A DNA stretch of 64,000 bases from an uncultured Carboxylicivirga sp. Lineage in GTDB: Bacteria; Bacteroidota; Bacteroidia; Bacteroidales; Marinilabiliaceae. The stretch covers positions 2,914,001-2,978,000 of the forward strand of contig NZ_OY771430.1 of NCBI RefSeq assembly GCF_963674565.1. Direction: 5' to 3'. The first letter of the stretch is position 1; each line of letters starts with the position of its first letter. Below the pieces are notes generated by a model. It ran no database searches. It saw only the letters and a list, made by a program, of their open reading frames with translations, and was not told the origin of the DNA. Below are positions 8,856-18,106 of the stretch, in pieces. A program made the translations under genes and the position numbers.

Positions 8856-11309
8856 ATGAATACTAAACAATCTATTGCCGCTCCTCAAAGAGCAGCTAAT
8901 TCTGATGGCAATTATTACAACGAAAAAAGTAAGTGGTCTAATCCCGAAATGAATGACCGAATTCAACGTCTGCGTCAATTGTCTGTCGAAACTGAACCAT
9001 CACTTTCGATCGAACGAGCATTGATTGAAACAGAGTTTTACAAGGAGAATTATGGCAAATATTCAATACCTGTATTAAGGGCTCTTAATTACCTTGAGAT
9101 ATGTAAAAAGAAAACCATTTATCTCGGTGAACAGGAACTGATTGTTGGTGAACGCGGACCAAAACCTAAAGCTGTCCCTACATTTCCCGAGTTAACTTGT
9201 CACAGTGTTGAAGATTTACATGTGTTGAATACAAGGGAATTGCAACGATATACGATTAGCCAGGAAGATATTGACACATACGAAAAAAATGTCATTCCTT
9301 ACTGGGAAGGACGCACTCAACGCGAGCGCATTTTCAACCATGTACCCGAAGAATGGAAAGCTGCCTACGAAGCCGGTTTATTTACCGAATTTATGGAACA
9401 GCGTGCTCCAGGTCATACCACGCTTGATGGAAAAATCTATAAAATGGGATTGAACGATTTCAAGGCACGCATAGCTGAAGAAATTGATCGTCTTGATTTC
9501 ATGAACGATGTGGAAGCTACCGACAAACTGGAGCAATTAAAAGCAATGGATATTTCATGTGATGCCACCATTATATTTGCCCAACGTCATGCCGAAATGG
9601 CAGAAGAATTGGCACAAAAAGAAGGTGATTCCAAACGCAAAGCTGAACTATTAAAGATAGCAGAAGTTTGCAGATGGGTCCCTGCCAATGCTCCTCGTAC
9701 ATTCTGGGAAGCTATTCAAATGTATTGGTTTGTTCATCTGGGAACAGTTACTGAACTTAATGGTTGGGATGCTATGAATCCGGGTCACTTCGATCAACAT
9801 CTGGCTCCTTTTTACGAAAAAGAACTGGCTGATGGAACATTAAGTCGTGAGGAAGCTAAAGAATTACTTTCTTGCTTCTGGATTAAAGTAAACAATCACC
9901 CGGCACCACCAAAAGTGGGAATCACTGCCCGCGAAAGCGGAACCTACAACGATTTTACCAACATCAATATAGGAGGAGTAAGAGCTAATGGTTTAGATGG
10001 TGTGAATGAAGTTTCTTATATTATGCTTGAAATAATTGAGGATTTACATATTCTTCAACCGGGAAGCTCCATTCATATCAGTTCAAAAACACCTGACCGT
10101 TTTCTGAAAGAAGGATGTAAAGTTATTCGTCAGGGACATGGTTATCCTTCAGTTTTCAATCCCGACATTTATATACAGGAATTATTGCGTCAGGGTAAAT
10201 CATTGCAGGATGCCCGCGAAGGTGGTTGTAGCGGCTGTATTGAAGTAGGTGCTTTTGGTAAAGAAGCATACCTTTTAACCGGATACCTGAACGTTCCAAA
10301 GATTCTGGAAGTAACATTAAATAATGGTATCGACCCGGTTACTGGCAAAAAAGCTGGTATTGCAACAGGCGACCCACGCGATTTCAAATCCTACGATGAA
10401 CTTTACGAGGCCTTTGTGAGACAATTGAATTTTGTGGTTGATCAGAAAGTAAGAGTTAGTAACTACATCGATCAGATGTTTGCTAAATATGCCCCTGCTC
10501 CTTTCTTATCTGTTGTGATTGATGACTGCATCAGCAAAGGGAAAGACTATTACAATGGCGGACCTCGATACAACACCAATTATATTCAGTGTACTGGCCT
10601 GGGAACTGTTACTGATAGCTTGTCAGTATTGAAACACCATGTATTTGATAAGAAAACCTTCAGCATGGAAAAGATACTTGATGCTGTATCAAAAGATTTT
10701 CAGGGAGAAGAAATTCTTCACCAGACCATTATTAACAACACTCCGTTTTTTGGTAACGACGATCCTTATGCTGATAACATTGCCCTGGGTGTTTATGCCG
10801 ATCTGCTAAAAGCTATAGATGGAAAACCAAATACAAAAGGAGAACAGTTTTATCTGAATATGCTGTCAACCACTTGCCATGTTTATTTTGGCAAGGTGAT
10901 GGGAGCAACACCCAATGGAAGATTAGCAGGCAAGTCAATTTCTGATGGAACATCACCATCACATGGTGCTGATACACATGGACCTTCAGCTGTGGTAAAA
11001 TCACTAACCAAACTCGATCATACGATGTCGGGTGGTACCTTGTTAAACCTGCGCTTTTTACCAAGCTTGCTGAAACGAGATCAGGACATTGCCAAATTAA
11101 GCCAGTTAATCAGAAGCTACTTTGCTTTAGGCGGCCATCATGTTCAGTTTAATATTGTTGACACAGCTACTTTGTATGCAGCTCAGCAAAATCCTGAAGA
11201 TTATAAGGATTTATTGGTACGAATGGCTGGCTATAGCGACTATTTTAACGACATGAATGCGGATCTTCAGCAGGAAGTGATAGACCGTACTGAAAACGAA
11301 TCGTTTTAA
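8856..11309 (+). CDS. hypD: Glycyl radical enzyme, probably trans-4-hydroxy-L-proline dehydratase
   Basis: This is an oxygen-sensitive PFL/glycerol-dehydratase superfamily enzyme. The catalytic loop GCSGCIEVGAFGKEAY holds Cys461 and Glu463, and Tyr477 follows 16 residues after the Cys, the same Cys-x-Glu...Tyr spacing as the catalytic residues of hydroxyproline dehydratase HypD. The glycyl radical site is Gly792 in RMAGYSDYF, 25 residues from the C-terminus. HypD turns 4-hydroxyproline into pyrroline-5-carboxylate, an anaerobic collagen-derived nutrient route. I use the ATG at 8856 (MNTKQS, 817 residues); the ATG at 8796 adds a 20-residue hydrophobic extension unlike the family. The activase follows at 11485. 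No proC is adjacent, so the HypD call is likely, not certain. Confidence 0.7.
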   Translation: MNTKQSIAAPQRAANSDGNYYNEKSKWSNPEMNDRIQRLRQLSVETEPSLSIERALIETEFYKENYGKYSIPVLRALNYLEICKKKTIYLGEQELIVGERGPKPKAVPTFPELTCHSVEDLHVLNTRELQRYTISQEDIDTYEKNVIPYWEGRTQRERIFNHVPEEWKAAYEAGLFTEFMEQRAPGHTTLDGKIYKMGLNDFKARIAEEIDRLDFMNDVEATDKLEQLKAMDISCDATIIFAQRHAEMAEELAQKEGDSKRKAELLKIAEVCRWVPANAPRTFWEAIQMYWFVHLGTVTELNGWDAMNPGHFDQHLAPFYEKELADGTLSREEAKELLSCFWIKVNNHPAPPKVGITARESGTYNDFTNINIGGVRANGLDGVNEVSYIMLEIIEDLHILQPGSSIHISSKTPDRFLKEGCKVIRQGHGYPSVFNPDIYIQELLRQGKSLQDAREGGCSGCIEVGAFGKEAYLLTGYLNVPKILEVTLNNGIDPVTGKKAGIATGDPRDFKSYDELYEAFVRQLNFVVDQKVRVSNYIDQMFAKYAPAPFLSVVIDDCISKGKDYYNGGPRYNTNYIQCTGLGTVTDSLSVLKHHVFDKKTFSMEKILDAVSKDFQGEEILHQTIINNTPFFGNDDPYADNIALGVYADLLKAIDGKPNTKGEQFYLNMLSTTCHVYFGKVMGATPNGRLAGKSISDGTSPSHGADTHGPSAVVKSLTKLDHTMSGGTLLNLRFLPSLLKRDQDIAKLSQLIRSYFALGGHHVQFNIVDTATLYAAQQNPEDYKDLLVRMAGYSDYFNDMNADLQQEVIDRTENESF

Positions 11310-11314
11310 TAAAA

Positions 11315-11358
11315 TTAGATTTATAGACTGTTAGATATCAGACAATAGACTGATTAGC
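11315..11358. repeat. Quasi-periodic TTAGAC-type repeat
   Basis: The segment is built from TTAGAT, TAGACTG, TTAGATATC, AGACAATAGAC and TGATTAG units spaced about 7 to 9 bases. The 11-mer AGACAATAGAC also occurs at 37418-37428 in the rRNA operon spacer. It lies between the glycyl radical enzyme and its activase. Confidence 0.55.
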
Positions 11359-11484
11359 AAAACTCATAAAAAATATGCTCATATTCTAACATTCTGAATA
11401 GTAAAAATAAGTGCCAAATTCTTTGAGGTTCTCATAATCTCAAAGGATTTGGCTGACATTTTCATTGACTTTACACTCTCAACC

Positions 11485-12393
11485 ATGAGCAACAGTCTTA
11501 TTTTCGACATAAAACGTTATGCCATCAATGATGGACCTGGTATACGGTTGACTATCTTTTTTAAAGGTTGCCCATTAAACTGTAAATGGTGCCATAACCC
11601 TGAGAGTATTTCACCACAAACGCAAAAAATGTATGCCATACAAAAATGTATTGGTGCACAGGCTTGCATTGAGGTTTGTCCAGAAAATGCTTTAAGCCTT
11701 ACTCCCGAAGGTATTATTACAGACTGGAATTTGTGCACAATTTGTGGTAAATGTGCCGAGGTTTGCCCAACAAAAGCCATCGAAATGAGTGGTCAACAAA
11801 TGGATATCGATCAACTGATCAAAACCATCGAAAGCGAATCACTTTTCTTTGATCAGTCAGGTGGTGGAGTAACTTTTTCGGGTGGCGAACCTTTGATGCA
11901 TTCCAAAACACTGCTTCAGCTTTTAGATGAATGTGGCAAAAGACATATTCACCGGGTGGTTGACACTTCTCTATTCAGCCGATCAGAAATTGTGAAACAG
12001 GTTGCCGAAAAAACGGAACTTTTTTTGGTTGATCTAAAACATTTGAATGATGAAAAGCACAGAAAATACACAGGTGTTTCAAATCAGTTGATCCTCGAAA
12101 ACATTCATTTACTTTCGGATATTAATTCTGATTTCTGGATTCGTATTCCCTTGATAGATGGTGTTAATGCCGATGAAGAAAACATCAAAAAGAGTGCGGA
12201 ATTTCTGAGTAAGTTAAACTGGAAATCAAAGTTGGTAAACCTCTTACCTTATCATGATATTGGCAGAAACAAACATTTAAAACTGGGTTCTAATTATAAT
12301 GGTGATGGCATGACGGAACCCAACCAAGCAATAATTGAACGTAGCATTCGTATTTTTTCTGATTACGGGATTGAAGCAATCGTAGGAGGATAG
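11485..12393 (+). CDS. Glycyl radical enzyme activase (radical SAM)
   Basis: The enzyme uses a SAM-bound [4Fe-4S] cluster to install the radical on the Gly of its partner at 8856. The radical-SAM motif is CPLNCKWC (Cys29, Cys33, Cys36), followed by two ferredoxin-type cluster sites, CIGAQACIEVCP and CTICGKCAEVCP, then the GGGVTFSGGEPL glycine motif. Insertion of two extra clusters distinguishes GRE activases of the dehydratase/decarboxylase class from pyruvate formate-lyase activase. I choose the ATG at 11485 (MSNSLIFDIKRYAI, 302 residues) since family members begin just before this motif. The 175-base gap to the enzyme gene contains a repeat but no terminator I can see, so cotranscription is likely. 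Confidence 0.92.
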   Translation: MSNSLIFDIKRYAINDGPGIRLTIFFKGCPLNCKWCHNPESISPQTQKMYAIQKCIGAQACIEVCPENALSLTPEGIITDWNLCTICGKCAEVCPTKAIEMSGQQMDIDQLIKTIESESLFFDQSGGGVTFSGGEPLMHSKTLLQLLDECGKRHIHRVVDTSLFSRSEIVKQVAEKTELFLVDLKHLNDEKHRKYTGVSNQLILENIHLLSDINSDFWIRIPLIDGVNADEENIKKSAEFLSKLNWKSKLVNLLPYHDIGRNKHLKLGSNYNGDGMTEPNQAIIERSIRIFSDYGIEAIVGG

Positions 12394-12471
12394 AGGAATA
12401 AAAGAATAAATATAAAAACAAAGGCAAAGTATGGCATAAAATCACATTTAATCTTTCTTCTTTAATCAATC

Positions 12472-12930
12472 CTAATCCCAAACAAATTTCCAGTTACCAT
12501 CAGGCTGGCGTTTCCAAACAGTATGAAAAACACCGGTATCTGATTTTATTTCACCCAATGAATCAATAACCGAATATATGTACTGCCCATAAGTGTATGC
12601 CAAATCTCCAGAACCTGACACTTCAACAAAATCGGGTTTCCAGCTAAGCTTTACCTTTTCTGAGTTGAATACACCATACTTAGCAGCTATAGCCTCCTTA
12701 CCCTTAATGAGTTTATTTGAGCGCATCAAAACAGCATCATCTGCTGCATAATAAACAAAGGCGTTTCCTATTCCCTCCTCTGCTGCCATGGCGGCAAAGT
12801 CAGTTTCAGTTTGAATCACTTCTTCTTTCCAGCGAGTCTTTTGTTCAGAAATACTACCTTGTTTGCAAGCAGATAAAAGAATTACTATTCCGAACAGAAT
12901 CCTTGATAATTGAAAGGCTATTTTCTTCAT
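12472..12930 (-). CDS. SnoaL/DUF4440-like (NTF2-fold) lipoprotein
   Basis: The lipoprotein signal MKKIAFQLSRILFGIVILLSAC places it on the envelope. The mature part has the NTF2-like pattern: an N-terminal helix ETDFAAMAAEEGI, then AFVYYAADDAVLM, KGKEAIAAKYG, a strand with SGDLAYTYGQYIYS, and the ending FHTVWKRQPDGNWKFVWD that is very typical of DUF4440 proteins. Such domains bind small ligands or act as isomerases; no function can be assigned. It converges with the activase gene. Confidence 0.8.
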   Translation of the reverse strand: MKKIAFQLSRILFGIVILLSACKQGSISEQKTRWKEEVIQTETDFAAMAAEEGIGNAFVYYAADDAVLMRSNKLIKGKEAIAAKYGVFNSEKVKLSWKPDFVEVSGSGDLAYTYGQYIYSVIDSLGEIKSDTGVFHTVWKRQPDGNWKFVWD

Positions 12931-13273
12931 ATAATTTTATCATTAAGCAACTTAAAAATAACATTAATCCTCCATAAAAGCAGTAATTTTAAATAATTAT
13001 GAAGGTTCCTCCAAAAGGTATAATGTCATGAAGTGCTCAGTTAAGATACTGACACTATTCAAACTTAACCATAGCAATAGGAGGTTTCAAGGCTAAACAA
13101 CACTGCATCATACTCAAATTCAACAGTATTTACGATCATTCATATTTTTGTATCTTATTAACTAAACCGCTCTTGTCTTATGCTCTAAGTTTAGTAACTT
13201 TGCAGCTTGTTTAATAAACGAGAAACAATCTGGGTGAATTAATTCACTACTACATTATTACTGATTTTAGAGC
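12931..13273. other. Gene-free region upstream of the RNA methyltransferase
   Basis: These 343 bases hold no credible reading frame. The only clear element is the promoter at 13173-13202. Confidence 0.6.
13173..13202 (+). promoter_or_regulatory. Promoter: TTG-N19-TAACTTTG
   Basis: A TTG at 13173-13175 and TAACTTTG at 13195-13202 are separated by 19 bases, matching the Bacteroidota sigma-A consensus (TTTG, 19-21 bases, TAnnTTTG). It would give a leader of about 65 bases for the methyltransferase gene at 13274. Confidence 0.7.
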
Positions 13274-14449
13274 ATGCAATTATTGATTAAAACCTTCCAC
13301 GGACTGGAAGGTGTATTGGCCGAAGAGCTAAAAGGGTTAGGTGCATCGGATGTGAAAGAATTAAAACGAGCAGTATCGTGCACCGGGGATAAAGAACTAA
13401 TGTATAAGGCCAATTTGCATTTACGCACAGCCCTACGTGTTTTGGTTCCTATTGCTAACTTCACTGCAACATCAGAAGACGAATTATATAACGAAATCAA
13501 AAAACTGGATTGGTCAGAATACATGTCTACCAAATCTACCTTTGCAATTGATGCCGTTGCTTTTTCTGAGATATTTAAACACTCTAAATTTTTGGCATTA
13601 AAAACAAAAGATGCCATTGTTGACCAGTTCAGAGAAAAGACAGGAATTCGACCATCTGTAAAAGTTGAGGATCCTGATTTGCAGATCAATGTACATGTAG
13701 CAAAAGATCAGTTTACAATCTCTCTTGACAGTTCGGGTGAATCATTACACCGCAGGGGTTATCGCGATCCGAATCATAAAGCACCATTGAATGAAGTACT
13801 GGCTGCCGGAATGCTAAAAATTGCCAAATGGCATAAAGAAATTCCGTTGATCGACCCAATGTGCGGAACCGGTACAATTTTGATGGAAGCAGCTATGATG
13901 GCCTGTAATATGCCACCTGCATTCAAAAGAAAGAAAATTGGCTTTATGAACTGGGCCGATTTTGATAAGATTCTTTGGAATAAAATATATACCGAAGCCG
14001 AGAACCAGATTCGCTTTCCACGTGTTAAGATTGTAGGTGGAGATAACAATCCTCAGGCAGTAGATATCGCTAAGAAAACATCGCTTGATTTCCGTTTGAA
14101 CCGTATGATTAGTATTGTTCGCTCTGATATGAAAGAACATATGCCTCATGCCCCACGAGGAATGATGATAACCAATCCTCCGTATGGCGAACGTTTGAAA
14201 AAGGATGACCTGAACGGTTTTTACAAGTCAATTGGTAGCCACTTGAAAAAGAATTACCATAACTGGCAGGCCTGGATGATTACATCCAACACCGAGGCTT
14301 TGAAACATGTAGGTTTACGTCCGCAACACAAACACACACTGTTTAACGGACCCCTGGAATGTAAATTTGTTGGATACGATATGTTTGAAGGCGAAATGAA
14401 GGAATTTAAACAAAAAGTCAACCGAAGCAGAAAAACTGCTCAGAACTGA
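13274..14449 (+). CDS. THUMP-domain rRNA (guanine-N2) methyltransferase, RlmL/UPF0020 type
   Basis: An N-terminal ferredoxin-like and THUMP region (to about residue 155, ending ISLDSSGESLHRRGYR) binds RNA, and a C-terminal Rossmann methyltransferase has LIDPMCGTGTILMEAA as SAM motif I and TNPPYGERL as the NPPY catalytic motif for exocyclic amino methylation. The 391-residue size equals the RlmL half of E. coli RlmKL and B. subtilis YpsC; it lacks the RlmK domain. The likely substrate is m2G in 23S rRNA. Its promoter is at 13173-13202. The flavin enzyme gene starts 20 bases after it. Confidence 0.88.
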   Translation: MQLLIKTFHGLEGVLAEELKGLGASDVKELKRAVSCTGDKELMYKANLHLRTALRVLVPIANFTATSEDELYNEIKKLDWSEYMSTKSTFAIDAVAFSEIFKHSKFLALKTKDAIVDQFREKTGIRPSVKVEDPDLQINVHVAKDQFTISLDSSGESLHRRGYRDPNHKAPLNEVLAAGMLKIAKWHKEIPLIDPMCGTGTILMEAAMMACNMPPAFKRKKIGFMNWADFDKILWNKIYTEAENQIRFPRVKIVGGDNNPQAVDIAKKTSLDFRLNRMISIVRSDMKEHMPHAPRGMMITNPPYGERLKKDDLNGFYKSIGSHLKKNYHNWQAWMITSNTEALKHVGLRPQHKHTLFNGPLECKFVGYDMFEGEMKEFKQKVNRSRKTAQN

Positions 14450-14469
14450 ACCGAAGCAAGTCATAATTT

Positions 14470-15423
14470 ATGAACCGAGTTACAGAATTATTTAAAATTA
14501 AATATCCCATTATTCAAGGTGGAATGGTATGGTGCAGTGGATGGAAACTGGCATCAGCAGTCAGCAACAACGGAGGTTTAGGCCTTTTGGGCGCAGGATC
14601 GATGTATCCGGAAGTACTGCGCGAACACATCCAGAAAATGAAGAAAGCAACCACCAAGCCTTGGGGAGTAAATGTTCCGTTATTATATCCAAACATTGAT
14701 GAACTGATTCAGATTTTAATTGAAGAAAAAGTTCAGATTGTATTTACTTCAGCAGGTAATCCGGCAAAATGGACCGGTTTGTTGAAAGAAAACGGAATGA
14801 CTGTGGTTCATGTAATTGCCAATGCTCGTTTTGCAAAAAAATGTGAAGAAGCAGGTGTTGATGCCATCGTAGCCGAAGGATTTGAAGCCGGTGGTCATAA
14901 CGGGCGTGAAGAAACGACTACTTTGACATTGATCCCACATATCAGAAAAGTCACCAATCTGCCCTTAATAGCAGCAGGAGGTATTGGCAGTGGTAAAAGT
15001 ATGTTTGCTGCCATGGCACTGGGAGCTGATGGTGTGCAAATTGGTTCTTTATTTGCCGCTTCTGAAGAGTCATCTGCTCATCAGGAATTTAAAAAGTGTA
15101 TTCTGGAAACCGGAGAAGGTGGCACCTTGCTTTCACTCAAGAAACTGGCACCTGTTCGCCTGATTAAAAACGCATTCTTCGATCAGGTATTCAAAGCTGA
15201 GCAAGAAGGCATGTCAACGCTTGATCTTCAAAAACTATTAGGAAAAGGAAGAGCTAAAAAAGGAATTTTTGAGGGTGATATGATTGAAGGTGAGTTGGAA
15301 ATCGGTCAGGTGGCAACATTGATTGATGAAATAAAACCTGTTTCAGACATTTTTAACGACTTACTAAACGAATACAAAGCTGTACGGGAAGAAACAGCTC
15401 AAAATAACAGATTCGAATTTTAA
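14470..15423 (+). CDS. NAD(P)H-dependent flavin oxidoreductase (nitronate monooxygenase/FabK family)
   Basis: The TIM-barrel FMN protein shows KYPIIQGGMVW at the N-terminus, NNGGLGLLGAGSM, AGNPAKW, the loop EGFEAGGHNG, and the phosphate-binding end LIAAGGIGSGKSM plus GADGVQIGSLF. These are the marks of the 2-nitropropane dioxygenase-like family, which includes nitronate monooxygenases and the enoyl-ACP reductase FabK. I cannot decide between the two from sequence alone. The stop overlaps the start of the M16 gene by one base (TAATG), so translation of the three genes is coupled. Confidence 0.85.
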   Translation: MNRVTELFKIKYPIIQGGMVWCSGWKLASAVSNNGGLGLLGAGSMYPEVLREHIQKMKKATTKPWGVNVPLLYPNIDELIQILIEEKVQIVFTSAGNPAKWTGLLKENGMTVVHVIANARFAKKCEEAGVDAIVAEGFEAGGHNGREETTTLTLIPHIRKVTNLPLIAAGGIGSGKSMFAAMALGADGVQIGSLFAASEESSAHQEFKKCILETGEGGTLLSLKKLAPVRLIKNAFFDQVFKAEQEGMSTLDLQKLLGKGRAKKGIFEGDMIEGELEIGQVATLIDEIKPVSDIFNDLLNEYKAVREETAQNNRFEF

Positions 15424-16661
15424 TGATAAACATTGAAAAACGAACACTGTCCAACGGATTAAGGGTAGTAGTTCATGTTGATAGAAGTACGCCATTGGCT
15501 GCCATCAACATACTTTATAACGTGGGTGCCAAAAACGAGCATCCCGACAAAACAGGTTTTGCTCACCTATTTGAACATCTAATGTTTGGTGGCAGTAAAA
15601 ACATCCCTTCATACGATGCACCTTTGCAACGAGTAGGCGGGGATAACAATGCCTGGACAAACAACGATGTTACCAATTACTACCTTACTCTTCCGGCTGA
15701 AAATTTAGAAACCGGATTCTGGCTTGAATCAGACAGAATGCTGGAACTTGACTTTTCAGAAAAGAGTCTTGAGGTTCAGCGTAAAGTAGTGATTGAAGAA
15801 TATAAACAACGCTATCTGAACCAACCTTATGGTGATATCCCATTGTTGGTTGGTCCAATGGCTTACAAGGTTCATCCATATAAATGGCCTACTATTGGAA
15901 AAGATATTTCTCACATTGAAAATGCCACTCTGGAAGATGTAAAACAATTTTTCTTTAGTCATTACGCTCCCAATAATGCAATAATGGTGGTTAGCGGAAA
16001 TGTTGATACTGATAATGTCTTTAAGCTTGCCGAAAAATGGTTTGGTGATATTCCGAGCAGAAAAATCGATCACAATCTAATCCCTGGTGAACCTGATCAG
16101 ACTGAAGAGCGTAAGCTTGAAGTAGAACGGAAAGTGCCAGCCAGTATGATTCATATGGTTTTCCATATCGGCAGTCGGACTGATCAGAATTTCTATACAA
16201 CCGATCTTCTTTCTGATGTATTATCCAACGGACCATCTTCACGTTTAACACAGAGTCTTATAAAAGATCAGCAATTATTCAGCGATATTAATGCATACAT
16301 TTCAGGAGACCATCATCCGGGATTATTCACGGTAACCGGACGATTACTTCCTACAACCAATATGGCGCAGGCAGAAGCTGCCATTCATAAAGAACTGGAT
16401 AAAATCTGTTCTACGAGAGTTTCTGACTACGAACTACAAAAAGTAAAAAACAAGATTGAATCAACATTGGTATTTTCAGAAATAAACTTTTTGAATAAGG
16501 CTATGAATCTTGCTCAATTTGAACTTTTGGGTAATGCTGAAAATATCAATAACGAAGTTGAAAACTATCGTGCCGTAACGGCTGATGGCCTGCTTGAAAC
16601 AGCTCAAAAAACATTTAAGGTAACGAATCGTTCCACACTGTATTATAACGCTAAAGGATAA
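15423..16661 (+). CDS. M16 zinc metalloprotease, catalytic subunit
   Basis: The inverted zinc motif HLFEH is at residues 48-52 and the third ligand Glu lies in VVIEEYKQR about 75 residues on, as in pitrilysin/processing-peptidase family M16. Length (412 residues) corresponds to one half of a clamshell, i.e. subfamily M16B with two domains. It is followed with a one-base overlap by a second M16 protein that lacks the zinc site, so the two should form a heterodimer in which this is the active half. No signal peptide is seen, so it is probably cytoplasmic, degrading short peptides. Confidence 0.9.
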   Translation: MINIEKRTLSNGLRVVVHVDRSTPLAAINILYNVGAKNEHPDKTGFAHLFEHLMFGGSKNIPSYDAPLQRVGGDNNAWTNNDVTNYYLTLPAENLETGFWLESDRMLELDFSEKSLEVQRKVVIEEYKQRYLNQPYGDIPLLVGPMAYKVHPYKWPTIGKDISHIENATLEDVKQFFFSHYAPNNAIMVVSGNVDTDNVFKLAEKWFGDIPSRKIDHNLIPGEPDQTEERKLEVERKVPASMIHMVFHIGSRTDQNFYTTDLLSDVLSNGPSSRLTQSLIKDQQLFSDINAYISGDHHPGLFTVTGRLLPTTNMAQAEAAIHKELDKICSTRVSDYELQKVKNKIESTLVFSEINFLNKAMNLAQFELLGNAENINNEVENYRAVTADGLLETAQKTFKVTNRSTLYYNAKG

Positions 16662-17944
16662 TGCAAACGCAAATACATCGAAATACCGCCCCAGAATTTA
16701 AAACCGTATCAAGCTTTAATCTTTTACCCGTTCAGAAATTTGAATTGGATAATGGAATAAAAGTTCATTTATTAGAAGCCGGTTCACAGGAAGTGACCAA
16801 AATTGATTTTCTTTTTCCGGCAGGATCTATACAGGCAGCCAAACCATTGCTGGCATCCATTACCAGTAAGGCAATGATTGAAGGCAGTGAAAAATACAGC
16901 GCTGCTGAGATTGCTGAAAAGGTTGACTTTTACGGAGCTTATTTAGGGCAACAAACCGTATTTCATCAGTCTGTTATTACGCTGGTCAGCTTAAGCCATT
17001 TTCTGCCTGAGACTTTGGAAATTCTAGAAGATATTATCAAACACCCTACTTTTGACCAGAAAGAAATCGACACGATACTGGGGCGTCGCAAACAGGAGTT
17101 TTTAATTGAAAGTGATAAAGTCAAAACACTTGCCACAAGAGCATTAACGCAAAACTTATACGGTAAGGAACATCCTTATGGCAATTATGTTGAGCTAAGT
17201 GCCTTTGAGCAGATATCCCGCGATGATATTGTAGATTTTCATGAAAAATCCTACATCCCAGCCGGAACTCATATTATTATCTCGGGTCAGCCGGGTTCCA
17301 ACATTAAGAATTTATTAAATAAACATTTCGGGCAAATATGGAATCCTAATACTCCTTTGAAAGACTGGCAGCCTGAAATCAATAAAGAATTGAAGGGCGA
17401 AATTTTTGTACCAAAGAACGATGCACTTCAGTCAGCCTTAAAAATTGGCCGTCCACTATTTAACAAACTTCACCCTGATTTTCATGGGATGCAGATTTTA
17501 AATACGGTACTGGGAGGTTATTTTGGCTCAAGATTAATGACCAATATTCGTGAAGAAAAAGGCCTTACCTACGGCATCTCTTCTTTCATTATGACCTATA
17601 AACACACAGGCTTTTTAGTGGTTAGTACTGATGTTAAGGCAGAAAACAGAGAGGTAGCTGTTAAAGAAGTATTCAACGAACTGAAACGTTTGAGAGAAGA
17701 GCCCATTATGGAAGATGAATTAACCCTGGTTCGTAATTTCTTAAGCGGTGATATGATTCGTAATTTCGATGGCCCTTTTGCGACATCGGATAATTACAGA
17801 GGCCTGATCGATTTAGACATTTCAACGGAATATTTCCACGACTTTTTTGAAGTTTTAATGAACATCACAGCGAAAGACTTACAGGATTTAGCTCAAAAGT
17901 ATCTGAAAGAAGAGGACTTTATAACAGTGATTGCCGGTAAGTAA
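16661..17944 (+). CDS. M16 family protein, non-catalytic partner subunit
   Basis: The 427-residue protein has the M16 fold (LDNGIKVHLLEAGSQE, then ITSKAMIEGSEKYSAAEIA) but where HxxEH belongs the sequence reads ITSKAMIEG, so zinc cannot bind. It keeps the C-terminal R/Y substrate pair region, GGYFGSRLMTNIREEKG followed by LTYGISS, which in heterodimeric M16B enzymes is supplied to the active subunit. The upstream partner keeps zinc but has a weaker R/Y region, so the division of labour is the classic one. Start overlaps the partner's stop by one base. Confidence 0.88.
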   Translation: MQTQIHRNTAPEFKTVSSFNLLPVQKFELDNGIKVHLLEAGSQEVTKIDFLFPAGSIQAAKPLLASITSKAMIEGSEKYSAAEIAEKVDFYGAYLGQQTVFHQSVITLVSLSHFLPETLEILEDIIKHPTFDQKEIDTILGRRKQEFLIESDKVKTLATRALTQNLYGKEHPYGNYVELSAFEQISRDDIVDFHEKSYIPAGTHIIISGQPGSNIKNLLNKHFGQIWNPNTPLKDWQPEINKELKGEIFVPKNDALQSALKIGRPLFNKLHPDFHGMQILNTVLGGYFGSRLMTNIREEKGLTYGISSFIMTYKHTGFLVVSTDVKAENREVAVKEVFNELKRLREEPIMEDELTLVRNFLSGDMIRNFDGPFATSDNYRGLIDLDISTEYFHDFFEVLMNITAKDLQDLAQKYLKEEDFITVIAGK

Positions 17945-18106
17945 AAGATTCATATTATCAGATAAACCTCTGACATAATTGCGTTTATAAGGTTCATTAA
18001 AATATTTGAACAATAAATTCTTTAATCATCCGCAATCAATACCTCGTTTGGATTGTTTCAATGCTATGAAATAAGTATTTTAGTTCGCTTTAAACAAGAC
18101 TTTTGA

